Shown: positions 1 through 7,622, numbered from the stretch's first letter. The stretch is 26,327 nucleotides of DNA from JAEXNA01 sp050486105 (GCA_050486105.1 JBJHCR010000050.1:1-26327), one strand, 5' to 3'. Notes: generated from the letters alone by a model not told the origin. Numbers and translations are program-made.

Positions 1-351
1 GTGAGCCGCCACCGAAATCGCGCTGAGAATGCTGACCTGCATGGGCTGGCGGCAGCACCAAGAACATCCTGCCCGACAGGCCACCTTGCTGAGTTGCTCC
101 TGGGAGGCGAAACGGGAGACGCCACGGGTCACCAAATCTTCGGTATTAGTTATCAAACTCTGAGCCAGAGCAGTAGCGAGACCCTCGAGATCGCCCGAGT
201 CTGCCGCCTCAAAGCGAGCCAAAGTTTCCACGTATTGTTCCTCACTGAGCCTGTTGGCCTCAGATTGAAATCCATCGCCTTGAAGTCTCGCTAAGGCCTT
301 CTTGGCTTTTGCGTGCAGCTTGGATGCACGCTTTCTAAGCGCACGATTCAT
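1..351 (-). CDS. YkgJ-like cysteine-cluster protein, N-terminal part
   Basis: An open frame runs leftward from an ATG at 351-349 to the window edge with no stop (117 codons), so the 3' end is missing. An AGGAG lies about 6 nt before the ATG. Residues 1-25 are very basic (Lys/Arg/Ala-rich) and residues 30-90 look helical. Cys92, Cys96, Cys99 and Cys100 form C-x3-C-x2-C-C, which is the start of the cluster typical of the YkgJ family (putative zinc/iron-chelating proteins); the remaining ligands would lie beyond the window. The family's biochemical role is not settled. The plus-strand frame over the same bases has no comparable feature and I treat it as a shadow. The call rests on one motif plus a good start, so the family name is moderately sure and the gene itself is fairly sure. 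Confidence 0.6.
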   Translation of the reverse strand, partial: MNRALRKRASKLHAKAKKALARLQGDGFQSEANRLSEEQYVETLARFEAADSGDLEGLATALAQSLITNTEDLVTRGVSRFASQEQLSKVACRAGCSWCCRQPMQVSILSAISVAAH

Positions 352-430
352 ACTTCGATCTCCTATTGTATCGTGTGAAAGTTTTCACTTCAACTATTGT
401 CCTCGATGACCGGTCCGGGCCAGGTGGCTC

Positions 431-844
431 TCACCAAGCATCCGAGAAGAAGAATAACAAGGCGGCCACTCGACGCACATCTTCATCAGTACTCAGACCT
501 TCGGCCCGACCCCAGGAGGATCCACCCTTTCTGATGGTGCCGTCCTTTTCAATACGGCCCACAGAGGAGCCACCAATCCTCAGGGTGCCATCGCGCTCCA
601 CCGAAGCAAAGGATGAGCCGCCCCGCCGAATGGTTCCGTTCGACTCCACCTTACCCACGGAGGTGCCGCCTTCTCGGATGGTTCCGTCTGAGTCTATTCG
701 GCCCACGGAACTCCCTCCAATGCGAATGGTCCCTGACCTCTCGATGGTGGCCCAGGATGAGCCCCCCACTCGGACTTGAATATCCGCAAGACATGGCATC
801 GAAAGCAAAACTCCCAACAGATGAATCACTAAAATATGTCTCAT
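431..844 (-). CDS. Secreted beta-flower-type repeat protein
   Basis: A 137-residue protein. I start it at the ATG at 844, because the frame upstream of it has no coding character and this ATG begins a clean signal peptide (basic n-region, hydrophobic residues 4-16, likely cleavage after CLA, residue 20). Residues 24-119 are six tandem 16-residue units of the form IRxGGSSxGRIxxDGT. This pattern, with a hydrophobic aromatic C-terminal tail (LLFFFSDAW), matches the small beta-flower repeat proteins, which fold as a closed ring of beta hairpins. Their function is unknown. It probably acts outside the cytoplasm as a monomeric compact domain. The Shine-Dalgarno sequence is weak. It is divergent from the gene starting near 915 and could share a control region of about 70 bp with it. 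Family assignment is by pattern memory, not a search. Confidence 0.75.
   Translation of the reverse strand: MRHILVIHLLGVLLSMPCLADIQVRVGGSSWATIERSGTIRIGGSSVGRIDSDGTIREGGTSVGKVESNGTIRRGGSSFASVERDGTLRIGGSSVGRIEKDGTIRKGGSSWGRAEGLSTDEDVRRVAALLFFFSDAW
488..775 (-). repeat. Six tandem 48-bp coding repeats
   Basis: Six in-frame copies of a 48-bp unit encode the 16-residue IRxGGSSxGRIxxDGT motif (residues 24-119 of the protein). Unit length is constant in all six, and divergence is mostly in the variable residues between the Gly-Gly-Ser-Ser and Asp-Gly-Thr anchors, which suggests a structural repeat under selection rather than recent slippage. Confidence 0.85.
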
Positions 845-914
845 TATTCTGGGTTCCGGATTGAGAAAAACGGTCCTGCGCTGCCTGGAGGTCGGATGCT
901 TCAAAATAGCAAAG

Positions 915-2306
915 ATGTACCGGATGATTAGCCCTCTATCGAGACGATTTTGGCTCGCCTTTGCCCTAGCGATTTCCATTTTTTTGGGCATTTGCGCCAT
1001 CTGGGTGCAGTTCCCAAGACTTCAACAGCCTCAGCTGGTGAGCGATCGGCTTCGCAACGCCCTGGAACGCAATACACAGTTGCAACTCAAAGCCCAAGAT
1101 CCCGAGCTCAACGGCTTCTTATCGGTTCCTCTCAGACCTCTCTGGGATCAGCCTGATACCGTGGGAGAAGCAGATACTTCGGCAGCAGAGCGCATACGTC
1201 GCTGGAACCTGTACAGCACCCAAAAGAGCGGCGAGACTATGGACCACGAAAGGTTCTCGAAGAGTGATGTGCAGTACCTGGCTGCCCTATCGGAATTCGA
1301 ATCTTTGGCCCCTGACCTGCTGGAGGCGTTCGGCAAACCGGTGTTTACCACCCCGGTGATTGAACCGACTTTTTATTCTCCACTTATGAACTTCTCTGCA
1401 GTTCGTTCCGGAGTCGTGGGGCTCATCACCCTAGCAGAGTATAAGTCTGCCCAAGGTCAGGTCTGGGAGGCGGCTCAAGATCTGCTAGAAGTCTTGAAGT
1501 TTGGCCGAACGGTTCAAGACTCGAGCAGCTTGATCTCCGACCTAGCGGGAGTCGCCTTTCAGTCTCTAGCCCTGGACTCCATGTTCGTCCTTCTAACTCC
1601 AGGCCAAAGTTTCGAGGCCCAACAGTGGAGAGAAGTCTCTCAAAGCCTCATAAAATCCCTACCTGATCCCGAGCAGTTGGCAAGGATTCTCGAATCGGAG
1701 ATGTTGGCGGCTCAGAATAGCATTCAGCAAAGGGATTCGAACAGCCGCCAATCGCTTCAGCCCAGTTGGGCCTACAATGCTCCGGGGTTAGCCCAACGTG
1801 AACTGAGGATCTACTTCAATATCGTTTCCGAGATGCTGGGTCAGTTGCAAACCGAAGGCAAGATCGTGATGCCCTTGCGATTGGGAGAATTCTCGCGTTC
1901 GGATTACCTCGCCGGGAAGACAGGATTGCTCGCCGTTTTTGCCCTGGCCGACTTAGATTTGGTGCAGCAGCAGATCATCTACAATCGCAATAGAGTACTA
2001 GGAATGGCCGTCACGGCCTCAGTGAGTGCCTACCTTTGCGAACATGGAACTCTCCCAAAGAGTTTGCTGAGTTTGGCCGAGTCCGGTCTCCCTCTACCGA
2101 ACGAATCCCTCATAGCGCAGAGCAGGCTGACTTACAGGCTCGATGACCAGCATGCGACGATCGAAATTCCCTTCGTAGAACTCTTAGGTCGAGAGGTTGC
2201 CCTCCGCCCTCCTGGGCTCGTCTGGCCCTGGTTTGAGGCAACTCAAGGGCGCCTCAGCTTTAGGGTTTCCGAGTCCAGTCCGGCCGAGGAGGAGGACCAT
2301 TCTTAA
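915..2306 (+). CDS. Single-pass membrane-anchored protein of unknown function
   Basis: I do not recognise a family. From the ATG at 915 the product is 463 residues: a short basic N-terminus, one hydrophobic helix (about residues 12-31, rich in Phe/Ala/Ile) and a long, largely helical extracytoplasmic region, ending with an acidic tail. The start is uncertain. A TTG at 861 is possible, ATGs at 915 and 924 lack a good ribosome site, and the best GGAGG nearby (887-891) sits before an out-of-frame ATG at 896 that opens an 11-codon frame ending just past the ATG at 924, so translational coupling is possible. The gene is followed immediately by another exported-protein gene, whose likely start overlaps this stop, so the two are probably cotranscribed. 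The length and unbroken frame make it a real gene; its role is unknown. Confidence 0.75.
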   Translation: MYRMISPLSRRFWLAFALAISIFLGICAIWVQFPRLQQPQLVSDRLRNALERNTQLQLKAQDPELNGFLSVPLRPLWDQPDTVGEADTSAAERIRRWNLYSTQKSGETMDHERFSKSDVQYLAALSEFESLAPDLLEAFGKPVFTTPVIEPTFYSPLMNFSAVRSGVVGLITLAEYKSAQGQVWEAAQDLLEVLKFGRTVQDSSSLISDLAGVAFQSLALDSMFVLLTPGQSFEAQQWREVSQSLIKSLPDPEQLARILESEMLAAQNSIQQRDSNSRQSLQPSWAYNAPGLAQRELRIYFNIVSEMLGQLQTEGKIVMPLRLGEFSRSDYLAGKTGLLAVFALADLDLVQQQIIYNRNRVLGMAVTASVSAYLCEHGTLPKSLLSLAESGLPLPNESLIAQSRLTYRLDDQHATIEIPFVELLGREVALRPPGLVWPWFEATQGRLSFRVSESSPAEEEDHS

Positions 2307-2895
2307 TCCAGACTTTCGCCTTGAAAAGAGGCGGTCAACAGAGACACCTCTGTGCCCCCGAGAGGCTCTCGGCAGACCAACGCGTTATTCGGTATGTGAA
2401 ATCGTACTCTTGGTCTTGCTGACCATCTTGTCTCTCAGCTCTGAGGTATCGGCTGACTCCCTCACCACGTACCACAACCCTCGATTTGGATTTTCCTTGT
2501 CGTATCCCAGCTCGTACCTTCGAGGCGAAGAACCCACCAACCGTGATGGGTGCACGCTGCAGAGCCCCGATGGCCAGGCACCGATTCTGGTGTACGGAAG
2601 CAACAACCTCGAAGCGCTATCGCTGGAACAAGCCTATGAGGAAGCCACCATGCACCTGGTGGAACAGGGGCTGTACACCGACCTGGATATCGCCTACAGC
2701 AACCGAGGTAGCACTTGGTATGTACTGTCGTGGACCGAAAAGCAAACCATCCACTATCGCAAGACTTTTGTGGGACGGGGATCAACCAATACCCTTTGGA
2801 TTCGCTATCCCACCACCACAGCCCAAGATTTCCATGGTTTGGTAGAATTGCTCGAAGAGACTTTCCGTAGTGGAGATACCAAACGCAGTCATTGA
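2299..2895 (+). CDS. Exported PsbP/DcrB-like unknown protein
   Basis: The stop at 2895 is certain but the start is not. A hydrophobic export segment (translated from about 2395-2440, ending near SADS) is followed by a mature domain beginning YHNPRFGFSLSYPSSY, the opening strand pattern seen in PsbP-like and DcrB-like secreted domains. No ATG or GTG exists in frame before the signal segment. A TTG at 2197 would overlap the upstream gene by 110 nt. A TTG at 2410 would leave an uncharged, very short signal and has no ribosome site. An ATT at 2299, directly after a GAGGAGGAGGA purine run and overlapping the upstream stop at 2304-2306, is the best-placed candidate and is used here, but it is an unusual initiator. 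Function is unknown; it is likely periplasmic or surface-bound and coexpressed with the preceding membrane protein. Confidence 0.6.
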   Translation: MLNPDFRLEKRRSTETPLCPREALGRPTRYSVCEIVLLVLLTILSLSSEVSADSLTTYHNPRFGFSLSYPSSYLRGEEPTNRDGCTLQSPDGQAPILVYGSNNLEALSLEQAYEEATMHLVEQGLYTDLDIAYSNRGSTWYVLSWTEKQTIHYRKTFVGRGSTNTLWIRYPTTTAQDFHGLVELLEETFRSGDTKRSH

Positions 2896-2988
2896 GATCT
2901 TGGTGGCAAGTCCAGCCGGTGCCTTCGACGCGTGCTCTCAGGCAGGCCCGCTGAAGGCCCTCAAAGACGAGCCTCGAAGCGACAAGGC

Positions 2989-3396
2989 ATGAGAAACGTT
3001 CTATTAGCCCTCATTATGCTCGCCCTTCCCGCCGGAGCCCAAACGAGCTTGGCCATCGTGGATGCCGTGGCCAACGCCGAGGCCGGCAAATCCATCACCG
3101 TCAGTGTCACCGTGGAAAACCGAGGCGACGAGCCTCAGCAGGCGATCGTGAATCTCGATCTCAACCCTAAGGTGTCCAAGTCGTCTCGAGGTGGAGGAGA
3201 TACTCTGGCCGACCCTTCCCGAATGCAACGCATGGTGAATCTGGGGGCGGGAGAGAAAGCGGTGGTGGAATTTTCCACTCATTACCAATCCAGCTCTACT
3301 CAAAAAGCTCGAAAAGGAACCTTCCGAACCTCGAACGCCCATCCTTCAGGAGAAGTCCCCGTAGACTTCAAGGCCAGCTTGCAAACTCAGCCTTAG
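2989..3396 (+). CDS. Small secreted protein with one CARDB/Ig-like domain
   Basis: A 135-residue product from the ATG at 2989; this start is chosen because it opens a signal peptide (MRNVLLALIMLALPAGAQ, cleavage near residue 17-18), whereas the upstream part of the frame is Arg/Pro-rich with no coding feel. The mature part (about residues 20-85) has the alternating strand pattern of CARDB/DUF11-type domains, with VSVTVENRGDEPQQAIVNLD as the hallmark 'tension of added value through unequal terms' segment (a strand, then N-R/G-turn, then a strand), followed by a Ser/Gly loop and a further pair of strands. Such domains usually serve adhesion or scaffold roles outside the cell. The Shine-Dalgarno sequence is weak (AAGG). 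It is 93 nt after the previous gene on the same strand and may be in the same operon. Confidence 0.65.
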   Translation: MRNVLLALIMLALPAGAQTSLAIVDAVANAEAGKSITVSVTVENRGDEPQQAIVNLDLNPKVSKSSRGGGDTLADPSRMQRMVNLGAGEKAVVEFSTHYQSSSTQKARKGTFRTSNAHPSGEVPVDFKASLQTQP

Positions 3397-3570
3397 AATA
3401 TCCACGGTCCCTTCTGAAGCGCTCGGCTAATGGTTCTGCACCCCAATGAGCACAGATCCATCCCATCTGGGGTTGTCGTACCTCGCTTATGGATGTCGAA
3501 CGCCCAAAGGACACCCGCGCGCTCGTCCCTCCTCAAGTCGAAGGCCTTACGAAGTCTCAGACGGGCGCCT

Positions 3571-3593
3571 GCCACCCAACTTTGTTGGGTGGC
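3571..3593. terminator. Perfect 10-bp hairpin between convergent operons
   Basis: GCCACCCAAC and its exact complement GTTGGGTGGC are separated by TTT. It lies in the 249-nt gap between a plus-strand gene ending at 3396 and the minus-strand pilin operon ending at 3646, the right place for a two-way terminator. There is no T-run on either side, so a standard intrinsic terminator is not proven; I see no gene in the rest of this gap. Confidence 0.4.
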
Positions 3594-3645
3594 CGACCCT
3601 GAGGGCGGGTACCTCTCTTTGACATAGAACCGTAAGGCGAGCACT

Positions 3646-4221
3646 TTAATTTCGAAAAGTGACCCGAGATTCCAAAGTGATGAGATTTCTCTTTTTCTCA
3701 TCGTCACCCCGGACACTCAAGATCGTAGTAGCACCGCTCCCCACAGTAAGCGTCAGTTCTTCAACCCCCTCCACCAAGATCGCTTTGCGAGCGTCTTCAT
3801 CCTCGATCAAGTCCTGGATACTGCCCAAAGGGACCGGCGTACTGGTCGCTGGGAATGGCAGTTCTCCTCGCATCAAATTGCCCTCTTCAAGGTAGTAGAA
3901 AATGACACCGTGCCACTCCAGACTGCCATGGGGATCGTGAGTGAACACTCCTGAGTCGAGCCTGGCAGAAACGAAGGCGAAGCCGTTGGGTTCGACCACC
4001 ACCGACTCGGAGGATCCCGTCCCGAGATCGTAGCTCATTCGTGAGGAAGCACGGAGACCCCGCTCGAAAACGGTTGTGGTGTCGCTGAGCTTGGTTTGAA
4101 AGCGAAGCGCCAATGTGAGACTGCAGTAGACCCCTAAGAGCACCATGGTGAACAAGCCCATGGAGATGAGGACTTCCACCAGAGTGAACCCTCTTTGAGA
4201 TTCAGGGAGTGAGGCGGGCAA
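3646..4221 (-). CDS. Prepilin-type protein, PilW/GspJ-like minor pseudopilin
   Basis: 191 residues with a type III (class A) prepilin leader: a short leader ending QRG (residue 11), then FTLVEVLISMGLFTMVLLGV, with Gly at -1 and Glu at +5, the processing and methylation signature for prepilin peptidase. The first about 22 mature residues are the hydrophobic assembly helix; the rest is a beta-rich globular head. Third gene of a minus-strand pilin operon, overlapping the previous gene by 20 nt, in the usual order for minor pilins (X, V, W). The start is a TTG at 4221 with GGAGA 6 nt upstream. Minor pseudopilins prime or tip a type IV pilus or type II secretion pseudopilus in the inner membrane. 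The position and size suggest PilW/GspJ; sequence alone cannot separate pilus from secretion use, and no assembly ATPase or secretin gene is in the window. Confidence 0.82.
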   Translation of the reverse strand: MPASLPESQRGFTLVEVLISMGLFTMVLLGVYCSLTLALRFQTKLSDTTTVFERGLRASSRMSYDLGTGSSESVVVEPNGFAFVSARLDSGVFTHDPHGSLEWHGVIFYYLEEGNLMRGELPFPATSTPVPLGSIQDLIEDEDARKAILVEGVEELTLTVGSGATTILSVRGDDEKKRNLITLESRVTFRN

Positions 4222-4591
4222 CGAAGGTCTCCATACTCAGGTTCCTGGGAATGTTCTTATCCTGGTCCCACTTCACGGTAACCAAGACGCTCTTTAAGCC
4301 CGAACGAATCTCTCGGACCCTGACCGTCACCTGATAGATTTCTTCTCGAGCAAATCCACCGGACTCTTGATGCAAGCGATAAGTCTTGTCTCGGTCAGCT
4401 ACCGCCAGGAAATCCATGGCTCGGCTCAGCTCCAACTCCTTCTCAGCCAGGTTGGTTGCCACCAAATGGGCGTGGGATTGCTGAGCTGAGCGGGCCGAAA
4501 CCGGAAAAATCCCGATCAGGGTCACGATGGCGACAATGAAGACAGTGGCAGCAATGAGCATCTCGATAATGGTCAGGCCTCGGGGTCTCAA
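4202..4591 (-). CDS. Prepilin-type protein, PilV/GspI-like minor pseudopilin
   Basis: 129 residues starting MRPRG followed by LTIIEMLIAATVFIVAIVTL: Gly at -1 (residue 5) and Glu at +5 (residue 10) mark a prepilin cleavage site. I prefer the TTG at 4591 over the one at 4603, because a GGGAG lies 5 nt before it and the TTG forms a TTGA overlap with the stop of the preceding PilX-like gene, giving translational coupling. The head domain (residues 40-129) contains a strand pattern ending in a typical 'VTVKW' core strand, as in the PilV/GspI group. It is the middle gene of the three-gene operon and would join the PilX-like and PilW-like products in a minor-pilin tip complex in the inner membrane. 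The leader is an unusually short five residues, which is normal for this class. Confidence 0.8.
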   Translation of the reverse strand: MRPRGLTIIEMLIAATVFIVAIVTLIGIFPVSARSAQQSHAHLVATNLAEKELELSRAMDFLAVADRDKTYRLHQESGGFAREEIYQVTVRVREIRSGLKSVLVTVKWDQDKNIPRNLSMETFVARLTP

Positions 4592-5964
4592 CGCCGCTCC
4601 CAACTGAGAATAGACAGGGGTCCTGAGCCTACCGGTGCCCCACCGACACCGGCAAAGCCGCCAGACCAGGCTTCAAAGCCCGGGACGTTGGCCAGCACTG
4701 TCGAAGCCAGAGTGATCTGACTGCTGCCTTGGACATCAATGTCCCCGCCGCCGTCGCGATAGGCGATCATCACCCCATCGAGGCGAAAGCTTCCTTGAAT
4801 CTCGATGTCTTCGTGAGCATATATCAGCCCAGAAACATTGGCGCTCCCCTGAAAACGAATTGAGGGGTTACCGCTGCTGGGCATTTGATCCGGATGGCGG
4901 AGAGCGATGAGGTTGGCGTTGACCGCTGTAGTCGACCCTTGGAACCGCATAGAGTTTCCGTGTCCCACTACGATAGTGCCTTCTCCGACAATAGACGAAG
5001 AGCCGGTGAACTCTACGCCGCCGGGGAAGTAATGAATCTTCCCTTCGAGGTCGAGGACCCCACTAACACTCACCGTGCTGTCGCTACCGTCGTCATTAGC
5101 AATATCTGCGCCATAGTAGACCAAGTCGTCGCGAGTGAGATCCAGAAGCACACTCTGGTCAGGATTCGGAAGCACTTGACCAACCTCTCCTGGATTGAGA
5201 GCATTGGTGGTTCGGCCATCAGCGATAAATGGCTCTGTCGACTCTGAAGTGTCTCCCGACTCGACGAACTCGGTCCCACGAACCCCTGGGGTTGCCTGAA
5301 CGCTGCCTCGGGCTCGGACGTCCTGGGCCTCATCCATTTGAAAGCTTCCCTGAGATCTGACATCTTGACTGCTCAAGACCCTGCCACTGCCATTCATGGG
5401 CCTCACGGATGTGCTGCCCTGAAAACGAATATCTCGATTGGCCTTCACACTACCGAAGATGGTCTTACTACCTTGCATCCGAACTGTTCCTCCCGCCCCA
5501 ATGGCAAAACCCAGAGCTGAAGCAGAACCTCTGGTCACCAACAAGAATGCTTGACGAGAAATGGTGTCGTTTGGAGAGAAACCGGTGGCTTCCAAATAAG
5601 TAAACCCCATAGGAACCAGCGTACCGTTGGAAGCCAACTCGGGCCCTGGACCAGAAAAGTTATTGAGAACCTCCACGGCGTACGAGAACCCGGAGTCGAG
5701 CTCGGTTCTTGGTAGCGGGCCCACCCAGTTGGGGTCCTCGACTAACCGTCGCAGAGCATCAGCAGCACCAGCCTCCGCGGCAAAGAGGGCCTGTTTAGAA
5801 ATGCTGTTGGTCTTGGAATGGTGGAGGACTCCAATCCCTTGTTTAGCAACCATACTCAAGATGACCAACAGCAGGGTGAGCATGAGCAGAACGAAAGGAA
5901 GAGCGATGCCGGGCCGACTTCTCGCTCCCCCCAGTCTCTGACGCCATCCCCGCAAGCTCAACAC
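4588..5964 (-). CDS. PilX-like pilus protein with a bactofilin-like QGS-repeat passenger
   Basis: 458 residues from a GTG at 5964 that has AGGAG 11 nt upstream; a TTG at 6003 is also in frame but has no ribosome site. An N-terminal basic stretch precedes one hydrophobic helix (about residues 20-38) and then the PilX-type segment QALFAAEAGAADALRRL, in which pilin-assembly proteins of this class carry an (F/Y)-x-A-E-x-G motif. It lacks the canonical cleaved leader, as PilX_N proteins often do. From about residue 150 onward the chain shows irregular strands carrying a recurring (R/I)xxQGS motif (RMQGS, RFQGS, RSQGS, IQGS, VQGS), about eight times, resembling the rungs of a right-handed beta-solenoid such as bactofilin. 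First gene of the pilin operon; the divergent gene at 6096 leaves about 130 nt for shared control. Confidence 0.75.
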   Translation of the reverse strand: MLSLRGWRQRLGGARSRPGIALPFVLLMLTLLLVILSMVAKQGIGVLHHSKTNSISKQALFAAEAGAADALRRLVEDPNWVGPLPRTELDSGFSYAVEVLNNFSGPGPELASNGTLVPMGFTYLEATGFSPNDTISRQAFLLVTRGSASALGFAIGAGGTVRMQGSKTIFGSVKANRDIRFQGSTSVRPMNGSGRVLSSQDVRSQGSFQMDEAQDVRARGSVQATPGVRGTEFVESGDTSESTEPFIADGRTTNALNPGEVGQVLPNPDQSVLLDLTRDDLVYYGADIANDDGSDSTVSVSGVLDLEGKIHYFPGGVEFTGSSSIVGEGTIVVGHGNSMRFQGSTTAVNANLIALRHPDQMPSSGNPSIRFQGSANVSGLIYAHEDIEIQGSFRLDGVMIAYRDGGGDIDVQGSSQITLASTVLANVPGFEAWSGGFAGVGGAPVGSGPLSILSWERR

Positions 5965-6095
5965 TCGGGTGTTTTCTCCTATCACTCCTGGAACACCTCG
6001 CAAACGGCAAGTTTCGTGAAACCGAAGGATTAAAAGCCCCTTGCTGGAATTCTCTACAGGTTAACAAGATTTTCGCTTCGGAGGCGCATTTACCT

Positions 6096-7193
6096 ATGAA
6101 CGCAGGCACAGTTCAGGGAGTCAATCAGGCATACTCGAATAAGACGACTGGCTCGGTCAAATCCGAATCGCCGGGCTTGAAGACCAATGTGGTATCCGAA
6201 CAAGATGTGAACTTGCCCGGAGACCAACTCGACTTAGGCTCCCTTTACAGTGACGCCGAGGCAAACTTGAGGACGTTGACCGACTCGCTTTCCACTGCGA
6301 AAGTTGGCCCGGACTCGAAGCTGGAGAATCTTCCAGCTCCTTACAGTGGATTTCTTAGTGGCAATGTGGGGCTGTCATCAATGATTGGCTTGGGAGTTGT
6401 TGCCGGAGCTGCCTTCGGAGCAGGTGCAGGCTTTCTGGGCCCAGCGGCCATAGGCATGAGTTTGGGGGGTCTTGGTTTGGGAAGTCTGGGGATGCCATCG
6501 GGACTGCAAAGCCTCAAGAGCTTACCTGAGCCCCAAGAGCAAGCTCAGCCCGCCCGCACCCGCAACGCTGACGGCCGTTTCCGCACCAAGAGTGGCAAGA
6601 CTAAGCTCGAGACCCTGCGGGGCACCTATGGCCTGGATTTTGCCGCAGGTCTCCCTGGCAATATGCCCCTGGGGATACTCAGGGCGGCCACCGGCGAGTC
6701 GCTCACTCAACTGCTCAAGAATCCCGACAAAATCCAGGCCGTCAAACCTGAGCTTGAAAACTGGCAGGCCCCGGAGCTTGCTCCGGGTGGAAGAACCCGC
6801 AACGCCGACGGTCGTATAAGGGCCAAGAGTGGAAACACCAAGCTCGAGACCTTAAGAGGCACTTATGGTCTGGATTTTGCCGCAGGTCTTCCCGGCAACA
6901 TGCCTCTGCAAGTCCTTCGAGCCACCACCGGGGAGTCTCTCACCCAACTGCTTAAGAATCCCGAAAAGATCGAAGTGGCGAAACCTCAGCTGGAAAATTG
7001 GAGCCCGGGATATCCATCCAACTTCGACTCACCCAGCGTCAATCGAGTGAACCAGATGGTCTTATTCCCGAGCACCTACGACTCGCCGAACATCATCTCG
7101 TCTGGAATCGCGGAATCCTCTTCCGAGTCCCCCTCGGCTTCTTCCGAGGCCTTGAAGACCGATGCCGACGCCACCGAGTATCTGATCCGCTAA
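6096..7193 (+). CDS. Unrecognised protein with duplicated 70-residue domain and glycine zipper
   Basis: 365 residues with no signal peptide; ATG at 6096 with GGAGG 11 nt upstream (slightly long spacing). Residues 1-85 are polar and low in aromatics. Residues 91-135 form a glycine/alanine-rich hydrophobic segment (pattern GxxxG, e.g. GVVAGAAFGAGAGFLGPAAIG) that could insert in a membrane. Residues 154-223 and 233-302 are two copies of a domain beginning RTRNADGR and ending LENW, 59 of 70 residues identical by eye, each containing a helical TLRGTYGLDFAAGLPGN stretch and a SLTQLLKNP turn. The tail is Ser-rich. I do not recognise the domain. The hydrophobic middle plus lack of a signal peptide would suit a protein exported by a specialised route or a peripheral membrane protein, but this is speculation. 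It stands alone between divergent and convergent neighbours. Confidence 0.75.
   Translation: MNAGTVQGVNQAYSNKTTGSVKSESPGLKTNVVSEQDVNLPGDQLDLGSLYSDAEANLRTLTDSLSTAKVGPDSKLENLPAPYSGFLSGNVGLSSMIGLGVVAGAAFGAGAGFLGPAAIGMSLGGLGLGSLGMPSGLQSLKSLPEPQEQAQPARTRNADGRFRTKSGKTKLETLRGTYGLDFAAGLPGNMPLGILRAATGESLTQLLKNPDKIQAVKPELENWQAPELAPGGRTRNADGRIRAKSGNTKLETLRGTYGLDFAAGLPGNMPLQVLRATTGESLTQLLKNPEKIEVAKPQLENWSPGYPSNFDSPSVNRVNQMVLFPSTYDSPNIISSGIAESSSESPSASSEALKTDADATEYLIR
6555..6764 (+). repeat. Internal coding repeat, copy 1
   Basis: First of two 210-bp in-frame copies encoding the RTRNADGR...LENW domain; start-to-start period with the second copy is 237 bp. The two protein copies agree at 59 of 70 positions without gaps. 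Confidence 0.9.
6792..7001 (+). repeat. Internal coding repeat, copy 2
   Basis: Second 210-bp copy of the domain-coding repeat. Many third-position differences from copy 1 are silent, so the duplication is old enough to have accumulated synonymous change while the protein was conserved. Confidence 0.9.
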
Positions 7194-7255
7194 GCCGCAT
7201 TTAGGCTCTGGCCAGATCCTTAGGTAGCCAAAGACATCGACGGCCAGATTTTGAG

Positions 7256-7600
7256 CTAGGGACTCTTCAGGCGAGAGAAAGCTCCAGCATTGATGACCTC
7301 GGTGTAGCCCTGGTCTCGAAGGGTCTTTTCCGCCAGACCGGAACGCCTGCCTGAAGCACAGTATAAAGCGACGGTCCGGTCTCTGGGAAGCCGGGACAAA
7401 TGCTTTTCCATCTCATCATAGGGTATGTGAAGCGCCCCTTCGAGGTGGCCCGACTCAAATTCAGACCGGGTTCGAACATCAACTACGACCGCTCCTTCGG
7501 GGATCTGGGCTGCTTCAGAGGGAACTCTGCTTGAATCACAGCTTGGAAAGGTCGCCAAGCAAAGCAGCAGCAAGACCAGGTAGGCGGAAATTCTCCTCAT
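7256..7600 (-). CDS. Exported rhodanese-like (sulfurtransferase) protein
   Basis: 114 residues: hydrophobic N-terminus (residues 4-18) with Cys21 as a possible lipid-attachment or periplasmic Cys, then one rhodanese domain (residues 30-112). Family landmarks are present in order: VVVDVRTRSEFESGHLEGA, the IPYDEM segment, and the active-site loop CASGRR with nucleophile Cys81 followed by the bi-arginine, as in GlpE/PspE-type single-domain proteins that move sulfane sulfur to thiophilic acceptors such as cyanide or thiols. PspE is the exported precedent. The lipobox around Cys21 (FPSC) is imperfect, so lipidation is not certain. ATG at 7600, weak ribosome site. It sits 70 nt after the pilin-like gene on the same strand, but a strong hairpin lies between them, so separate transcription or attenuation is likely. 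Confidence 0.85.
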   Translation of the reverse strand: MRRISAYLVLLLLCLATFPSCDSSRVPSEAAQIPEGAVVVDVRTRSEFESGHLEGALHIPYDEMEKHLSRLPRDRTVALYCASGRRSGLAEKTLRDQGYTEVINAGAFSRLKSP

Positions 7601-7622
7601 GGATTTCTGGTACCCGGAGGGT

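Noticed and set aside
1..294. Plus-strand open frame at the left edge
   Set aside because: Overlaps the minus-strand YkgJ-like gene, which has a Cys motif and a ribosome site; this frame has neither.
7207..7252. TCTGGCC / GGCCAGA stem followed by TTTT after the 6096 gene
   Set aside because: The 7-bp stem encloses a 28-nt loop, too large for a convincing intrinsic terminator.
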